From assembly GCF_020089495.2 (NCBI RefSeq), contig NZ_JAIRCA020000004.1, positions 55,510-115,671 of the forward strand: DNA of 60,162 nt. The letters are read 5' to 3'. The stretch comes from Streptococcus mitis subsp. hohhotensis. Lineage in GTDB: Bacteria; Bacillota; Bacilli; Lactobacillales; Streptococcaceae. Shown here one piece after another: positions 19,118-29,168 of the stretch. How positions within the stretch are numbered: the stretch's first letter is position 1; the number at the start of each line of letters is the position of its first letter. The notes below the pieces were generated by a model. The model did not search any database. It had not been told where the DNA came from and worked only from the letters and a program-made list of their open reading frames with translations. The translations under genes were made by a program, and so were the position numbers.

Positions 19118-20812
19118 TTAGCTAGTTTCTATTCTATTTATGTATATTTCAACTGTCGTCCCTTTTGAGGGAATAGAATCGATCTTCATTTGGTAATCTT
19201 CTCCAAAATGAAGTTTGAGTCGTTGATCAACATTTTGAAGACCAACTCCCCCACGTTTGAGTTGACTTTGACTACTATCGCTAGCATCTTGGAAACCAAC
19301 GCCATCATCCTCAATACGGATGACCAATCCTGAATCCTGTTTCTGAACAGAAACTCTAATATGTCCCTGACCTTCCTTTTCCTTAATGCCATGGTAAAGA
19401 GCATTTTCTACCAAGGGTTGTAACACCAACTTGGGCAAGACTAGATGATCAAAGGCAGGATTTTCAGCAATCTCATATTCCAGCTTATCTCCATAACGCT
19501 GTTTCTGGATAAAGAGATACTGGCGGACATGATTGATTTCGTCAGACAGGCAAATCAAGTCCTTGCCTTGATTGAGCGCTAAGCGGAAGTAGGTCGCCAA
19601 GGACTTGGTCACCTGAACCACTCTCTGACTATCCTGAAATTCAGCCATCCATATGATGGTGTCCAAGGTGTTATAGAGGAAATGCGGATTAATCTGGCTC
19701 GATAGGGCTTGAAGTTGGTACTGACGGGTCGTCTCTTCCTGCCTGCGAATATCCGTCATCAGCTGATCAATCTGATCCAACATGGCATTGAACTGACGAG
19801 TCACTTCTCTCAGTTCATGGGCACCAGTTTCCTTCGCACGAAGATTCTGATTACCAGAAGCAATCTCCAGCATGGTTTCTCTCAAATCCTTCAAAGGGGC
19901 AATCCAACGCTTGAGACTGAACCACACCAAGCAGAGACAGGCAAGAAGAGAGGTGACACTAGCCCCAAGCAAGGTCCACATGAGTTGACTCCTAACCCGA
20001 TCTAACTTCTCCAGCGAAGACACGCCAAGCACCGTCCAATCAGTTCCTGCTATCTTTTCCTGACTGACGTAGGATTTGTAATCTGGAGTATAACCCTGCC
20101 CTGTCTCAATATAGGGTTTCATGGCCTCCATTTCGCTAGCTGAGCTATAAACTGTGTGTTGAGGATGATAAACAAATTCATGGTTTTCATTGATGATAAA
20201 AGCAAAGCCCTGCTGCCCCAACTGAAGTTGGTTAAGATAGGCTTCCAGAGTTTCGTAGGAAATATCCAAACGAAGCACGCCAAGATTGGCTCCCTTGGCA
20301 TCAACAAGTTCCTGAGTTACAGAAATGACCCACTGACTGTCTGATTTACGAGCTGGAGTCAAAACAGGCATGGCTCCCTGATGAATGGCCTTCTGATACC
20401 AGTCCTCAGCCATCATATCAGAGGAAGTTTTCATCTGCACACTATCATCTGTAGAAATGACCTGACCTGATTTGGTTACCAAAACCACAGTTTTCAAGTC
20501 CTGGTCTGCCTTCAAAATGGTCAAAAATAGATCTCGAATTCCCTTTACTCTGTCTTGACTGGGATTCTCAGTATAGGTTAGGACATCTGCCTGCTGAGTC
20601 AAACTAGTCGAGGTGGTTTCTAATTTTTTGATATAGGACTGGATAAAGTGGCTAGTCTGACTGATAGTCGTTTGGTTATTACCTTCAATGGTAGCCTCAA
20701 TAGCTGATGAACTAGATTGATAGTAGAAAGTTCCAACCAGAGCTAGGAGAATGAGAAAGACCAGAAAGATGGAAATAACCATTCTGACTAGGAGAGAAGA
20801 ACGCTTCATCAA
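19118..20812 (-). CDS. sensor histidine kinase, YesM type (TCS09-like)
   Basis: A 564-residue membrane kinase. Transmembrane segments lie at about 10-30 and 277-298 and flank an extracellular Cache-type sensor domain. A HAMP domain follows, then a His_kinase domain of the YesM/LytS sort with the phosphoacceptor H377 in NPHFLYNTLD, and a HATPase domain (ENALYHGIKEK, IEDDGVGF, GGVGLQNVDQRL). It overlaps the response regulator by 4 nt. The pair corresponds, by memory of gene order, to pneumococcal TCS09 (also called ZmpRS). The ligand is unknown; in this family it is often a sugar. Confidence 0.92.
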   Translation of the reverse strand: MMKRSSLLVRMVISIFLVFLILLALVGTFYYQSSSSAIEATIEGNNQTTISQTSHFIQSYIKKLETTSTSLTQQADVLTYTENPSQDRVKGIRDLFLTILKADQDLKTVVLVTKSGQVISTDDSVQMKTSSDMMAEDWYQKAIHQGAMPVLTPARKSDSQWVISVTQELVDAKGANLGVLRLDISYETLEAYLNQLQLGQQGFAFIINENHEFVYHPQHTVYSSASEMEAMKPYIETGQGYTPDYKSYVSQEKIAGTDWTVLGVSSLEKLDRVRSQLMWTLLGASVTSLLACLCLVWFSLKRWIAPLKDLRETMLEIASGNQNLRAKETGAHELREVTRQFNAMLDQIDQLMTDIRRQEETTRQYQLQALSSQINPHFLYNTLDTIIWMAEFQDSQRVVQVTKSLATYFRLALNQGKDLICLSDEINHVRQYLFIQKQRYGDKLEYEIAENPAFDHLVLPKLVLQPLVENALYHGIKEKEGQGHIRVSVQKQDSGLVIRIEDDGVGFQDASDSSQSQLKRGGVGLQNVDQRLKLHFGEDYQMKIDSIPSKGTTVEIYINRIETS

Positions 20813-21543
20813 CCTTCCCCCTTCTTAAACTGACGAGGGGTCACACCTGCAATCTGTTTAAAACGTTGGGTAAAGTAGTTCATATCTTCAAAACCAACCT
20901 TTTCAGCTATCTCGTAAATCTTCAGATCTGTAGTCAAAAGCAAGAGCTTGGCTTGTTTGACACGTTCTCGCACCAAATAATCCTGAAAAGGCAACCCCAG
21001 CTCTTTCTTAATCAAGGAACTCAGATAGGTCGGACTAAAGCCCAAGTCACTGGCTAAAGACTTTAAACTAAACTGGCTATCAGCCAGATGAGACTGGATT
21101 TTCTGGGCCATGTTTCCTTCAAACTTATCGGTCAGTAAATCTTGTAACTGCTCTTCTTTCTCTTCCTTGTCTAGTTTTTGCTTTATTTTCCCCAACATTT
21201 CCTCAATATCCTGACGAGAAAAGGGCTTGAGCAGGTAGTCATCCACACCGAGTTTGACAGCAGACAAGGCATAATCAAAATCATCGTAGCCTGTCAAAAA
21301 AACTAGATGAACCTGAGGATAGGTTTCTCGGACCAGACTGGCTAACTGGATACCATTTAGCTGGGGCATGTTGATATCGGTTAAAATGATATCCGGCACC
21401 TGCTTTTGAATCAAGTTCCAAGCCTGCCTTCCATTTTCAGCCTGACCGATGATTTCCATATCATAGGCTGCTACATTGACCAGCTTGGTCAAGCCTTGTC
21501 TTACCAGATATTCATCTTCTACAATTAAGATTGTATAGGTCAT
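20809..21543 (-). CDS. AraC-type response regulator (TCS09-like)
   Basis: A 244-residue response regulator. The receiver domain is at about 1-120 (ILIVEDEYLVRQG; phosphoacceptor Asp in DIILTDINMP; conserved Lys in DYLLKPF). A C-terminal pair of AraC helix-turn-helix motifs ends in EIAEKVGFEDMNYFTQRFKQIAGVTPRQFKK. The frame is open to 21561, but the ATG at 21543 follows AAAGGAGAGAAGC and starts directly with MTYTILIVEDE. Cotranscribed with the kinase. Position next to zmpB suggests control of that protease or of the redox genes beside it, but no target site is evident. Confidence 0.93.
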   Translation of the reverse strand: MTYTILIVEDEYLVRQGLTKLVNVAAYDMEIIGQAENGRQAWNLIQKQVPDIILTDINMPQLNGIQLASLVRETYPQVHLVFLTGYDDFDYALSAVKLGVDDYLLKPFSRQDIEEMLGKIKQKLDKEEKEEQLQDLLTDKFEGNMAQKIQSHLADSQFSLKSLASDLGFSPTYLSSLIKKELGLPFQDYLVRERVKQAKLLLLTTDLKIYEIAEKVGFEDMNYFTQRFKQIAGVTPRQFKKGEG

Positions 21544-21613
21544 GCTTCTCTCCTTTGTCACTTACTAGTATCAGTATAGCAAAATTCTCCTCTAACTGCT
21601 TAGGAAAGCCCTC

Positions 21614-22726
21614 TTAATCTACATAATCTAGTAAATAAGCGTAGCCTTTTTCTTCCATTTGGTCTTTAGGAATAAAGCGGATAGAGAGACTATTGATACA
21701 GTAGCGTAAGCCACCCTTGTCCTGTGGACCGTCCGTAAAGACATGGCCAAGGTGAGAATCTCCCACTCGACTTCTTACTTCCATGCGCGTCATATTGTAG
21801 GACTTATCTTCTTTGTAGGTGACAACATCTGGACTGATTGGTTGGGTGAAACTAGGCCAGCCACAACCAGACTCAAACTTATCCTTTGATGAAAAGAGGG
21901 GTTCGCCAGTTGCTACATCCACATAGATACCAGATTCAAATTTATCCCAGTAGCGATTTGAAAAAGCTCGTTCTGTTTTATTTTTCTGGGTAACTGCATA
22001 CTCCTCAGGTGACAGGGTCTTTTTCAATTCTTCATCACTTGGTTTGGGATATTTGCTGGCATCGATGACGGGGTAGGCCGCCTGATTGACATTGATATGG
22101 CAGTAGCCATTTGGATTTTTCTTGAGGTAGTCTTGGTGGTAATCCTCAGCCACCACAAAATTCTTCAAGGGCTCCTTTTCAACTGCCAGAGGTTGGTCAT
22201 ATTTCTTAGCCACCTCATCAAAGACTTGATTGATCACTTCCAAATCCTTGTCATCTGTGTAATAAACACCGGTACGGTACTGGGTCCCCACATCATTTCC
22301 TTGTTTATTTTTGCTAGTTGGATTGATAATGCGGAAATAATGAAGCAGGATTTCCTTGAGGGAAATTTGCTTGGCATCATAGGTGACATGTACAGTCTCC
22401 GCATGCCCTGTTTGATTGATCAATTCGTACTTGGTTGTTTCCCCTCTACCATTTGCATAGCCTGAAACGGCATCTGTCACTCCAGGTACGCGTGAGAAGT
22501 ATTCCTCCACTCCCCAGAAACATCCCCCAGCTAGATAAATTTCGTGCAAGTCTGCATCTTTACTAATTTCTGTTTTTTTCACTGTTTTTCCTCCTTGGCT
22601 AACTGCGGCTTTCTCAATTTGAGAGCTATCTGTCTGCCCTGCATTTCGCATCAATAGAAAATAGAAACCGGTTATGGCTAGGAAAAAGATCCCTGCCAAG
22701 ACAAACAATTTTACTTTATCATTCAT
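21614..22726 (-). CDS. msrAB: surface methionine sulfoxide reductase MsrA-MsrB fusion
   Basis: A 370-residue protein with an N-terminal membrane segment (about 7-26) that anchors it outside the cell. MsrA follows (about 60-215, active Cys in [14 protein letters not shown]), then MsrB (about 225-365, [25 protein letters not shown] and the catalytic cysteine in LRYCINS). It repairs both stereoisomers of methionine sulfoxide in exported proteins. Together with the next two genes it matches the pneumococcal MsrAB2-Etrx2-CcdA2 set, in which the thioredoxin-like lipoprotein reduces the reductase. Confidence 0.93.
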   Translation of the reverse strand: MNDKVKLFVLAGIFFLAITGFYFLLMRNAGQTDSSQIEKAAVSQGGKTVKKTEISKDADLHEIYLAGGCFWGVEEYFSRVPGVTDAVSGYANGRGETTKYELINQTGHAETVHVTYDAKQISLKEILLHYFRIINPTSKNKQGNDVGTQYRTGVYYTDDKDLEVINQVFDEVAKKYDQPLAVEKEPLKNFVVAEDYHQDYLKKNPNGYCHINVNQAAYPVIDASKYPKPSDEELKKTLSPEEYAVTQKNKTERAFSNRYWDKFESGIYVDVATGEPLFSSKDKFESGCGWPSFTQPISPDVVTYKEDKSYNMTRMEVRSRVGDSHLGHVFTDGPQDKGGLRYCINSLSIRFIPKDQMEEKGYAYLLDYVD

Positions 22727-22735
22727 GACCTTTCT

Positions 22736-23299
22736 CTACCCCATTTCTTTCAATTCTTTTAAAATCATATCCTTATCCATAAAACCTGGTTGCGTTTTGA
22801 CCAGCTTGCCTTCCTTGTCTATAAAGGCTTGAGTTGGGTAAGAACGGACACCATAACTTTCCAAAAGTTTGCCTGATGGATCAATTAGAACTGGGAAATT
22901 TTTATAATCCAAGCCCTTGTACCAGTTTTTAAAATCAGCTTCTGCTTGTTCCCCCTTGTGTCCAGGAGAGACCACTGTCAAAACTACATAGTCGTCTCCA
23001 GCATCCTTAGCAATTTCATCCGTATTCGGAAGACTAGCCAGACAGATAGAACACCAAGACGCCCAGAATTTGAGATAGACTTTCTTGCCCTTGTAATCAG
23101 ACAAGCGGTAGGTCTTACCATCTACACCCATCAATTCAAAATCAGCGACTGCCTGACCTTTAGTCGCAGTTTGCGCACTGACTTGTTCTGTTTTTGTTTG
23201 CTCCTTCATAGTAGATTGGTCTGACATGTTTTTAGCCGAACAGGCTGCCAAACAACAGATTGAGCCTACTCCAAGGAGGCATGTTTGCCATTTTTTCAT
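22736..23299 (-). CDS. extracellular thioredoxin-like lipoprotein (Etrx2-like)
   Basis: A 187-residue TlpA/ResA-type thioredoxin. The lipoprotein signal ends in LAAC (Cys about residue 20), so it is lipid-anchored. The thioredoxin domain carries the redox pair in WASWCSICLASLP (C-S-I-C) and a cis-proline loop at SYPTQAF. It should pass electrons from CcdA to the MsrAB fusion. Lies between ccdA and msrAB with gaps of about 10 nt, a clear operon. Confidence 0.92.
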   Translation of the reverse strand: MKKWQTCLLGVGSICCLAACSAKNMSDQSTMKEQTKTEQVSAQTATKGQAVADFELMGVDGKTYRLSDYKGKKVYLKFWASWCSICLASLPNTDEIAKDAGDDYVVLTVVSPGHKGEQAEADFKNWYKGLDYKNFPVLIDPSGKLLESYGVRSYPTQAFIDKEGKLVKTQPGFMDKDMILKELKEMG

Positions 23300-23312
23300 T
23301 TCTTATTCCTTT

Positions 23313-24023
23313 CTATTCAAATAATGTAGTCAAAATGGAAGCATTTCCCAAAAGCACTAAAGTTCCCATCACAATAATGAGGAAACCACCCACTTTTTTG
23401 AGGGTTCCGAGGTAAGGATGGAGTTTTCGAAAATGTTTCAAAACATAGCTGGAGGCTAGAGCTAGAGCCAAAAATGGTAGCGCCAAACCCAGCGTGTAAA
23501 TCAACATGAGACCAGCTCCCTGCCAAGTACCTGATCCACCTGAAGCCGCCAAGGCCAAAACAGAGCCAAGAACCGGCCCCACACAAGGCGTCCAAGCAAA
23601 ACTAAAGGTCAACCCCAGTAAAAATGCCTGACTATAGCCCTTACCCTTTTGCCCCTGTCTCTTTAATTGTAGCCTTCTTTCCTTGTAGAGTCCCTTCAAA
23701 TGTAAGACTTCCATCTGGTGCAAACCTAAAATAATGATAACCGCCCCCGTCACATACTGAAACCAAGAAGCATAAAGCAAATTGCCTAAAAAACCAACTC
23801 CATAACCCAGCAAGATAAAAACAAAGGAAATCCCCACTATAAAGGCCAAAGTTCGCAATAGACTAACAAGTGAGATTGAAAATTTGCCACTAGAAGCCTG
23901 AGCACCATCTTTGTCATCCAACAAGACCCCTGCATAAACCGGTAACAAGGGTAAAATACAAGGAGAAAAGAAGGAAAGAATTCCAGCAAGAAAAACACTG
24001 ATAAAAAAGATTATATTATCCAT
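23313..24023 (-). CDS. ccdA: cytochrome c biogenesis/thiol transport protein CcdA
   Basis: A 236-residue membrane protein with about six transmembrane segments. It has the CcdA pattern FFSPCILPLLPVYAG near the N-terminus and SFAWTPCVGPVLGSVL in the middle, each with a redox cysteine. It carries electrons from cytoplasmic thioredoxin across the membrane, here most likely to the neighbouring thioredoxin-like lipoprotein. First gene of the repair operon; a TATAAT box (minus strand, 24056-24061) is seen upstream without a strong -35. Confidence 0.92.
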   Translation of the reverse strand: MDNIIFFISVFLAGILSFFSPCILPLLPVYAGVLLDDKDGAQASSGKFSISLVSLLRTLAFIVGISFVFILLGYGVGFLGNLLYASWFQYVTGAVIIILGLHQMEVLHLKGLYKERRLQLKRQGQKGKGYSQAFLLGLTFSFAWTPCVGPVLGSVLALAASGGSGTWQGAGLMLIYTLGLALPFLALALASSYVLKHFRKLHPYLGTLKKVGGFLIIVMGTLVLLGNASILTTLFE

Positions 24024-24292
24024 TGCCTTCCTCCATTCTTTGATTTGATAGATCTATTATAGCCCCAAAATTCCAGAAAAAACAGGGACAATGATAGGGA
24101 AAAATAGGAATTTAATCAGGTTATACTTCAAAAAAATCAAAAGAAGCATAAATACAAAAGGTAAGCTATCTTACTATTTCAGAGTTCACATCTAGCATAA
24201 CTAAAAACAGATTCTTCCATCTATCACGAAAAAATCTGTCATTGACTTATTGATTTACAAAAACTACCCCTCAGAGTATCCCTTTATTCCAG
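24024..24292. other. intergenic region upstream of ccdA
   Basis: About 270 bp without a gene. Apart from the TATAAT-like box at 24056-24061 (minus), I see no RNA structure, repeat family or operator. Its right end is the break point of the duplicated Rpn fragment. Confidence 0.5.
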
Positions 24293-24428
24293 CAGTTAAT
24301 CTGCTTTACTAATCGCTCGAGTCGCTGGGTAAAGGACTTGTTTCCGAAAAACTCCAACCACGGCTTGCGAACCTCGTCTTTGCTGGTTTCTCTGTATTTT
24401 TTTAGTTCCAAGAACGCCATCTTGACTA
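24293..24428 (-). pseudogene. fragment of a second Rpn-family gene
   Basis: This stretch is a near copy of an internal part of the adjacent complete gene (24699-24842). On the minus strand it reads MAFLELKKYRETSKDEVRKP, then WLEFFGNKSFTQRLER, before drifting into a stop. It has no start region and no C-terminal part. It directly abuts the stop codon of the intact copy, sharing the GACTAG at the junction, so it is the remainder of a tandem partial duplication or of a former paralogue. Confidence 0.85.
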
Positions 24429-25343
24429 GGATTGGTTATGGTCTTGCAACAGCACCTCAAATTCAGCGACGGTCATTCCCAATTGTTCACTCGCAAATTC
24501 GGAAGTTAAAACATGTTGGTGGACTAAGTTTAGAAAGGTAAAGATTTTCCCACGCTCCAGTCCCTGTTCAAGACCACGTTCTAAGCCCTTTTCCTCAGCT
24601 TGTTCCAAGGCATAGTCCTGTGCTAACAAGGCTTGTTCTTCACGCATACGTAGTTGACTAAACATTTTCCTGTCCTCCTCGGACCAGCTCTTATAGTCTA
24701 GCAGTTGATCTGCTTGGCTGATGGCTCGCTCGGGTTGCTGAGTAAAGGGTTTATTCCCGAAAAACTCTAACCACGGCTTGCGAACCTCGTCTTTGCTGGT
24801 TTCTCTGTATTTTTTTAATTCCAAGAACGCCATCTTGACTAGATGGTTTTCTTGACCGTTATTTGTGATGGTTAAGACCTCACCTGTCGTGTCCTCGCGC
24901 ATGCTAAAGCTATGAAAAGCTTGATCATCATGGAAGTAGTTACTATCTACAATTGCGATAGCGTAAACAGGTGCGATGTGTTTGTAACTTTGATGAGTAT
25001 TGCCTTCTTGTTGACGAACTTTTTCAAGATTTTGATTGACCTGGCTGCACAAATAAGCCCACAGGCGATTGATGAAAAAATTCTGATGATGCACCTGAAT
25101 CTCAATAATTACTTGTGTCCCATTGTCCAACTCCGCTAAGACGTCTATACTGGTATAGAAATCCTGCGCCGAGTACGACAGGGTAGGCAAGACATGAATA
25201 TTGCTTCCCTCCAAAATCGTTACATTTTTTGCAGGTAAATCCAACATATCGCGAATAAATTGGCAAGTGATTTCTGGATTGCTAAAGATTTTCTTAGCAA
25301 CCAAATCGTTGGTCGGGCTGATGCCCGGATGTCTGAGAATCAT
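24426..25343 (-). CDS. Rpn-family recombination-promoting nuclease / putative transposase
   Basis: A 305-residue protein of the PD-(D/E)XK nuclease family often labelled transposase (PF12784-like). Features: the N-terminal ISPTNDLVAKKIFSNPEITC, the central IDVLAELDNGTQVIIEIQVHHQ carrying the D...E-x-Q nuclease core, and a C-terminal helical tail with glutamate/glutamine repeats (LEQAEEKGLERGLEQGLERG). E. coli Rpn proteins promote RecA-independent recombination. An AAGGAGG ribosome-binding site precedes the ATG. It sits at a point where gene order changes relative to TIGR4 as I remember it, next to a broken copy. Confidence 0.88.
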   Translation of the reverse strand: MILRHPGISPTNDLVAKKIFSNPEITCQFIRDMLDLPAKNVTILEGSNIHVLPTLSYSAQDFYTSIDVLAELDNGTQVIIEIQVHHQNFFINRLWAYLCSQVNQNLEKVRQQEGNTHQSYKHIAPVYAIAIVDSNYFHDDQAFHSFSMREDTTGEVLTITNNGQENHLVKMAFLELKKYRETSKDEVRKPWLEFFGNKPFTQQPERAISQADQLLDYKSWSEEDRKMFSQLRMREEQALLAQDYALEQAEEKGLERGLEQGLERGKIFTFLNLVHQHVLTSEFASEQLGMTVAEFEVLLQDHNQS

Positions 25344-25484
25344 CCATTTCCTCCTTCTATTATACCATATTTTTAAATCTAATTTCGCTAGATTCTCTGG
25401 CTCTATCTATTTATTCGGAAAAGAAAGGATAAATGAAATAGTAAATAAAAAATAAGAACAGCGGATAAACAATAAATGTTAAGC

Positions 25485-26036
25485 TTATCTATCCTTCTTA
25501 CTTATCTGATAATAAATAAGGTCCGCAAGATAGCCTTTTCTATCTACACCATTGGTAATAGTCTTTAGATAGGACATTCCAGCCTTCTCCATGACACGAC
25601 CTGAAGCTGGATTGAGACTGACATAACGTGCCTTGACTTCTTGAAAACCTGCTTGAGTAAAACAAAAGTCCAAAACAGCTTTCAAGGCCTCTGTCATAAT
25701 CCCATGTCCCCAGTAAGCCTTGCCTAGCACATAGCCAATTTCACAAGAAGAATCGTTCTCATCTATTGCAACGATACTGATATCTCCTATCACCTGCTCT
25801 GACTTTTCTTTGAGACAAATGGCCCATTTGTAATAGTTGGGATTGGTATAGGAGGCAACCCAATTTCGAATCGAGTTTCGAGTGATTTCGACATTAGAAT
25901 GGGGATCCCAGGTAACATAGGTCAGATTCTCAGCGGATGAAGCCCAATTCTGAAACATGGCTTCTGCATCACTTTCCACAAATCTTCGCAAGATTAAACG
26001 ATCTGTCTGTAATATTTGCGTACCGATTGCTTTCAT
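25485..26036 (-). CDS. GNAT acetyltransferase, RimJ/RimL type
   Basis: A 183-residue N-acetyltransferase: TDRLILRRFVESDAEAMFQNW, CEIGYVLGKAYWGHGIMTEAL (acetyl-CoA loop), NPASGRVMEKAGMSYL. The substrate is likely a ribosomal-protein N-terminus or a small amine; it cannot be told from sequence. The frame extends to 26081, but the ATG at 26036 follows GCGAGGTAGCGTC and aligns with the family start. Monocistronic. Confidence 0.88.
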   Translation of the reverse strand: MKAIGTQILQTDRLILRRFVESDAEAMFQNWASSAENLTYVTWDPHSNVEITRNSIRNWVASYTNPNYYKWAICLKEKSEQVIGDISIVAIDENDSSCEIGYVLGKAYWGHGIMTEALKAVLDFCFTQAGFQEVKARYVSLNPASGRVMEKAGMSYLKTITNGVDRKGYLADLIYYQISKKDR

Positions 26037-26109
26037 GACGCTACCTCGCTTTCTGATAGATGATTCTCTGCCCAACCTCAATTTAAATTTACTTTGCTTT
26101 TGAATTTCA

Positions 26110-26261
26110 ATGTAATAAGCTAAAAAGGTCCACCGGACCTTCCTCGCTTTCTTATTTCTAAACTCGGGGTAAAAAGTTCTCTCACTTTCTTATTTCAAGG
26201 TGAGAGGCTGAAAACCTCCACTGAAGGTTATTCTTGCTTCCCAGTTTCTAGGCAAGAAGCT
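26110..26261 (-). repeat. cluster of small hairpins with a duplicated terminator
   Basis: The stem AAAAAGGTCC/GGACCTT occurs at 26122-26141 and again, more perfectly, at 26262-26284, each preceded by AAGCT. Between them lie CTCTCAC/GTGAGAG (about 26190-26215), AACCT/AGGTT (about 26213-26230) and CTTGC/GCAAG hairpins. The second copy is the nadE terminator; the first looks like a duplicate. No open frame is present. Confidence 0.6.
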
Positions 26262-26284
26262 AAAAAGGTCCCCCGGACCTTTTT
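26262..26284 (-). terminator. nadE terminator overlapping the stop codon
   Basis: Perfect 10-bp stem AAAAAGGTCC/GGACCTTTTT with a 3-nt loop. The nadE TAA at 26283 lies inside the stem. Confidence 0.85.
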
Positions 26285-27107
26285 ACTCCCAAAAGTTATC
26301 GAATACAGTGATGGGTAGGTGGCGTTTGTGTTGGCCTTTGTGCCACCAGTTTTCGATTCTTGCTTGGGCTTCTGGGCTGATTGTTTTGCCTTCTAGGTAG
26401 TCGTCAATCTCTTCATAGGTGACTCCGAGGGCTACTTCATCAGCTAGACCTGGTTTATCTTCTTCTAGGTCTGCTGTTGGGATTTTTTCATAAAGTGCTG
26501 GGTCTGCACCAAGTTCCTTCAATAGTTGTTTTCCTTGGCGTTTATTGAGGCGGTAAAGAGGGAGAATATCCGCACCACCGTCACCAAACTTGGTAAAAAA
26601 GCCTGTGATATTTTCCGCAGCATGGTCTGTCCCAATGACCGCTCCGCTATGGGAACCAGCAAGGGCATACTGAGCAATCATACGGCAACGAGCCTTGATA
26701 TTGCCCTTGTTAAAGTCTGAAACAGAGCTACCTGTCGCTTCTACTGCAGCTGTCATGGTATCAGCTGATTCCTTGATATTGACGACTAAACTGACATCAG
26801 GCTGGATGAAGGCTAGGGCTTTTTGAGCATCTGCTTCATCAGCTTGCACTCCATAAGGCAGGCGGACAGCGATAAATTTGTAGCTATCATCCCCTGTCTC
26901 TGCTCGCAGTTCTTCCATGGCCAGTTGAGCCAATCGTCCTGCTAAGGTTGAGTCTTGTCCTCCAGAAATTCCTAGTACAAAAGTTTTTAGGAAGGGATGC
27001 TTTCTCAGATATCTTTTTAAAAAATCAATGGAACGACGGATTTCTTCCTGGGCATCAATCACCGGTTTGACACCTAGCTCTTGGATAATCGTTTCTTGCA
27101 AACTCAT
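26283..27107 (-). CDS. nadE: NH3-dependent NAD+ synthetase
   Basis: A 274-residue enzyme that amidates nicotinate adenine dinucleotide to NAD+. The PP-loop is [16 protein letters not shown]; further motifs are [26 protein letters not shown] and [11 protein letters not shown]. It lacks the glutaminase domain, so ammonia is the nitrogen donor. The start overlaps the pncB stop by 4 nt; both genes form the nicotinate salvage operon. Confidence 0.96.
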   Translation of the reverse strand: MSLQETIIQELGVKPVIDAQEEIRRSIDFLKRYLRKHPFLKTFVLGISGGQDSTLAGRLAQLAMEELRAETGDDSYKFIAVRLPYGVQADEADAQKALAFIQPDVSLVVNIKESADTMTAAVEATGSSVSDFNKGNIKARCRMIAQYALAGSHSGAVIGTDHAAENITGFFTKFGDGGADILPLYRLNKRQGKQLLKELGADPALYEKIPTADLEEDKPGLADEVALGVTYEEIDDYLEGKTISPEAQARIENWWHKGQHKRHLPITVFDNFWE

Positions 27108-28564
27108 TCTTCTTCTCCTTCACCGAGGGCTTCCTTACGCATTTTGTCAATCAAATCCATCTTGTCTTGCCATACATCACGCGCCAAATCGACTGGATAG
27201 TGCTGCGGATTGAGCACGCGCTTGTACTCATCCCAAAGCTTGTCAAATTCCTTACGGGCATAAGCCTGAATCTCAGTTAAGCTAGGCAGGTTGTAAATCA
27301 ATTTTCCGTCTTTGAAGATATCCACCAAGAGAGGCACGGCATCAAAATTACGAACGGTCTTCTTGATGTAGGTATAAGTCGGATGGAACATCTTGATTTC
27401 TGTCATGTCGCTTACATCTACGCCATCATAAGTGATATAATCGCCTTCTGACTTGCCTTTTTCACGACTGGTAATACGCCACACCTGCTTCTTACCTGGC
27501 GTAGACACTTTTTCAGCATTATTTGACAGCTTAATCGTATTGCGCATCTGGCCATTTTCATCTTCGATTGCAACAATCTTGTAAACTGCCCCAAGAGCTG
27601 GCTGGTCATAAGCTGTAATCAGCTTGGTACCCACGCCCCAGACATCAATCTTGGCCTTTTGCATCTTGAGGTTGAGGATGGTATTTTCGTCCAAATCATT
27701 TGAAGCATAAATCTTAGCCTCTGTAAATCCAGCCTCGTCCAGTTGCTGACGGACTTTCTTGGAAATGTAAGCAATATCCCCAGAGTCAATCCGCACACCC
27801 ATAAAGTTAATCTGGTCACCCAGCTCACGCGCCACCTGAATGGCAGCTGGAACTCCGATGCGAAGGGTGTCATAGGTATCTACAAGAAAGACACAGTTTT
27901 TGTGGGTCGCAGCGTAAGCCTTGAAAGCCTCATAGTCATTGCCATAAACCTGTACCAAGGCGTGGGCATGGGTCCCCAAGACAGGAATGTCAAAGAGTTT
28001 ACCAGCACGCACATTGCTGGTTCCATTGGCGCCACCAATCACCGCTGCGCGTGTTCCCCAGATAGCCGCATCCATCTCTTGAGCCCGACGTGTCCCAAAC
28101 TCCATCAAGGGTTCATCTTCGATAACCGAACGAATACGAGCTGCCTTAGTCGCCACCAAGGTCTGGTAGTTGACGATGTTCAAAAGGGCCGTTTCGACCA
28201 ACTGACATTGAGCTAGAGGGCCTTCCACCTGCACAATCGGTTCATTAGCAAAAACCAAATCCCCTTCTTGGGCAGAACGAACGGTCAACTCCAACTTGAA
28301 ATTGCGGAGATAGTCCAAGAATGCCCCATGATAGCCTAGCGACTCCAAATAGGCAATATCACTATCTGAAAAACGCAGGTCTTCAAGATAACTCACAATT
28401 CTTTCCAAACCTGCAAAAACTGCATAGCCGTTCTTAAAAGGCTGTTGGCGGAAATACACCTCAAAGACCGCCTTTTTATTGTGAATTCCTTGGTCAAAGT
28501 AAACCTGCATCATGTTGATCTGGTACAAGTCCGTGTGCAATGTCAAACTATCATCTGGATACAT
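27104..28564 (-). CDS. pncB: nicotinate phosphoribosyltransferase
   Basis: A 486-residue enzyme making nicotinate mononucleotide from nicotinate and PRPP. Visible: [15 protein letters not shown] at the N-terminus, [29 protein letters not shown], and [16 protein letters not shown] with the phosphate-binding SNDLDENTI later. Length is normal. It has AAGGAAGTAGG upstream and a TATAAT box near 28640 on the minus strand. Coupled to nadE. Confidence 0.95.
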   Translation of the reverse strand: MYPDDSLTLHTDLYQINMMQVYFDQGIHNKKAVFEVYFRQQPFKNGYAVFAGLERIVSYLEDLRFSDSDIAYLESLGYHGAFLDYLRNFKLELTVRSAQEGDLVFANEPIVQVEGPLAQCQLVETALLNIVNYQTLVATKAARIRSVIEDEPLMEFGTRRAQEMDAAIWGTRAAVIGGANGTSNVRAGKLFDIPVLGTHAHALVQVYGNDYEAFKAYAATHKNCVFLVDTYDTLRIGVPAAIQVARELGDQINFMGVRIDSGDIAYISKKVRQQLDEAGFTEAKIYASNDLDENTILNLKMQKAKIDVWGVGTKLITAYDQPALGAVYKIVAIEDENGQMRNTIKLSNNAEKVSTPGKKQVWRITSREKGKSEGDYITYDGVDVSDMTEIKMFHPTYTYIKKTVRNFDAVPLLVDIFKDGKLIYNLPSLTEIQAYARKEFDKLWDEYKRVLNPQHYPVDLARDVWQDKMDLIDKMRKEALGEGEEE

Positions 28565-28679
28565 ACTTTTCCTACTTCCTTAGCTAGAAACCCATGAAAA
28601 CTTTCAAAAACTTTCATGTATTCCAATAAATTAGTACTATTATATCACATTTTAGCTGGATTGAGAAAAGAGTAACAAG

Positions 28680-29168
28680 CTATTCTCCACTCTCCAGTTC
28701 ATCCATATCTTGTTCAAACTTTTTCTGAGCCCATTCACCATAGCTCTTCAGACCAAGATTGCCAATAAAGACCCAGGGAAGGTAAATGACATAAGTAATT
28801 GCCCAAGCAGATAGGTATTTAACGTTCAAAGGATTGTGCTGATAAATTTCTATGTTGAATTGATAATTCTGTAACATCAAAAGAGCCGTAATAGCCAAGG
28901 TTAAGAAAAAACAACCCAAAATCGTAAAATGAAAACGACTATAGTAGGTTACTCCCAGATAACGAGCACGATTGAAAAAGAAGAAAATTCCTACTATCAG
29001 AGTATAGACTAGAAAATTCGGATTAAAAAGAGATGGAGCTAATACAGCCACCAAATAGCTTAGAAGCACAAGCCCAATAAAGAGTGAAAAAGACTCTGCC
29101 CCAGCTTTATTGATTAGTTGTTCTTCTCTTTCGTCAAGTAATTGATAATGAATGAATTTAGTTATCAT
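28680..29168 (-). CDS. membrane protein of an HTH-linked gene trio
   Basis: A 162-residue protein with about four transmembrane segments and a cytoplasmic N-terminus containing LLDEREEQLINKAGAES. I recognise the general type (a small membrane protein with an N-terminal DEREE motif encoded with an XRE regulator) but not a named function. It overlaps the preceding gene by 11 nt and is the last gene of a three-gene operon. Confidence 0.8.
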   Translation of the reverse strand: MITKFIHYQLLDEREEQLINKAGAESFSLFIGLVLLSYLVAVLAPSLFNPNFLVYTLIVGIFFFFNRARYLGVTYYSRFHFTILGCFFLTLAITALLMLQNYQFNIEIYQHNPLNVKYLSAWAITYVIYLPWVFIGNLGLKSYGEWAQKKFEQDMDELESGE

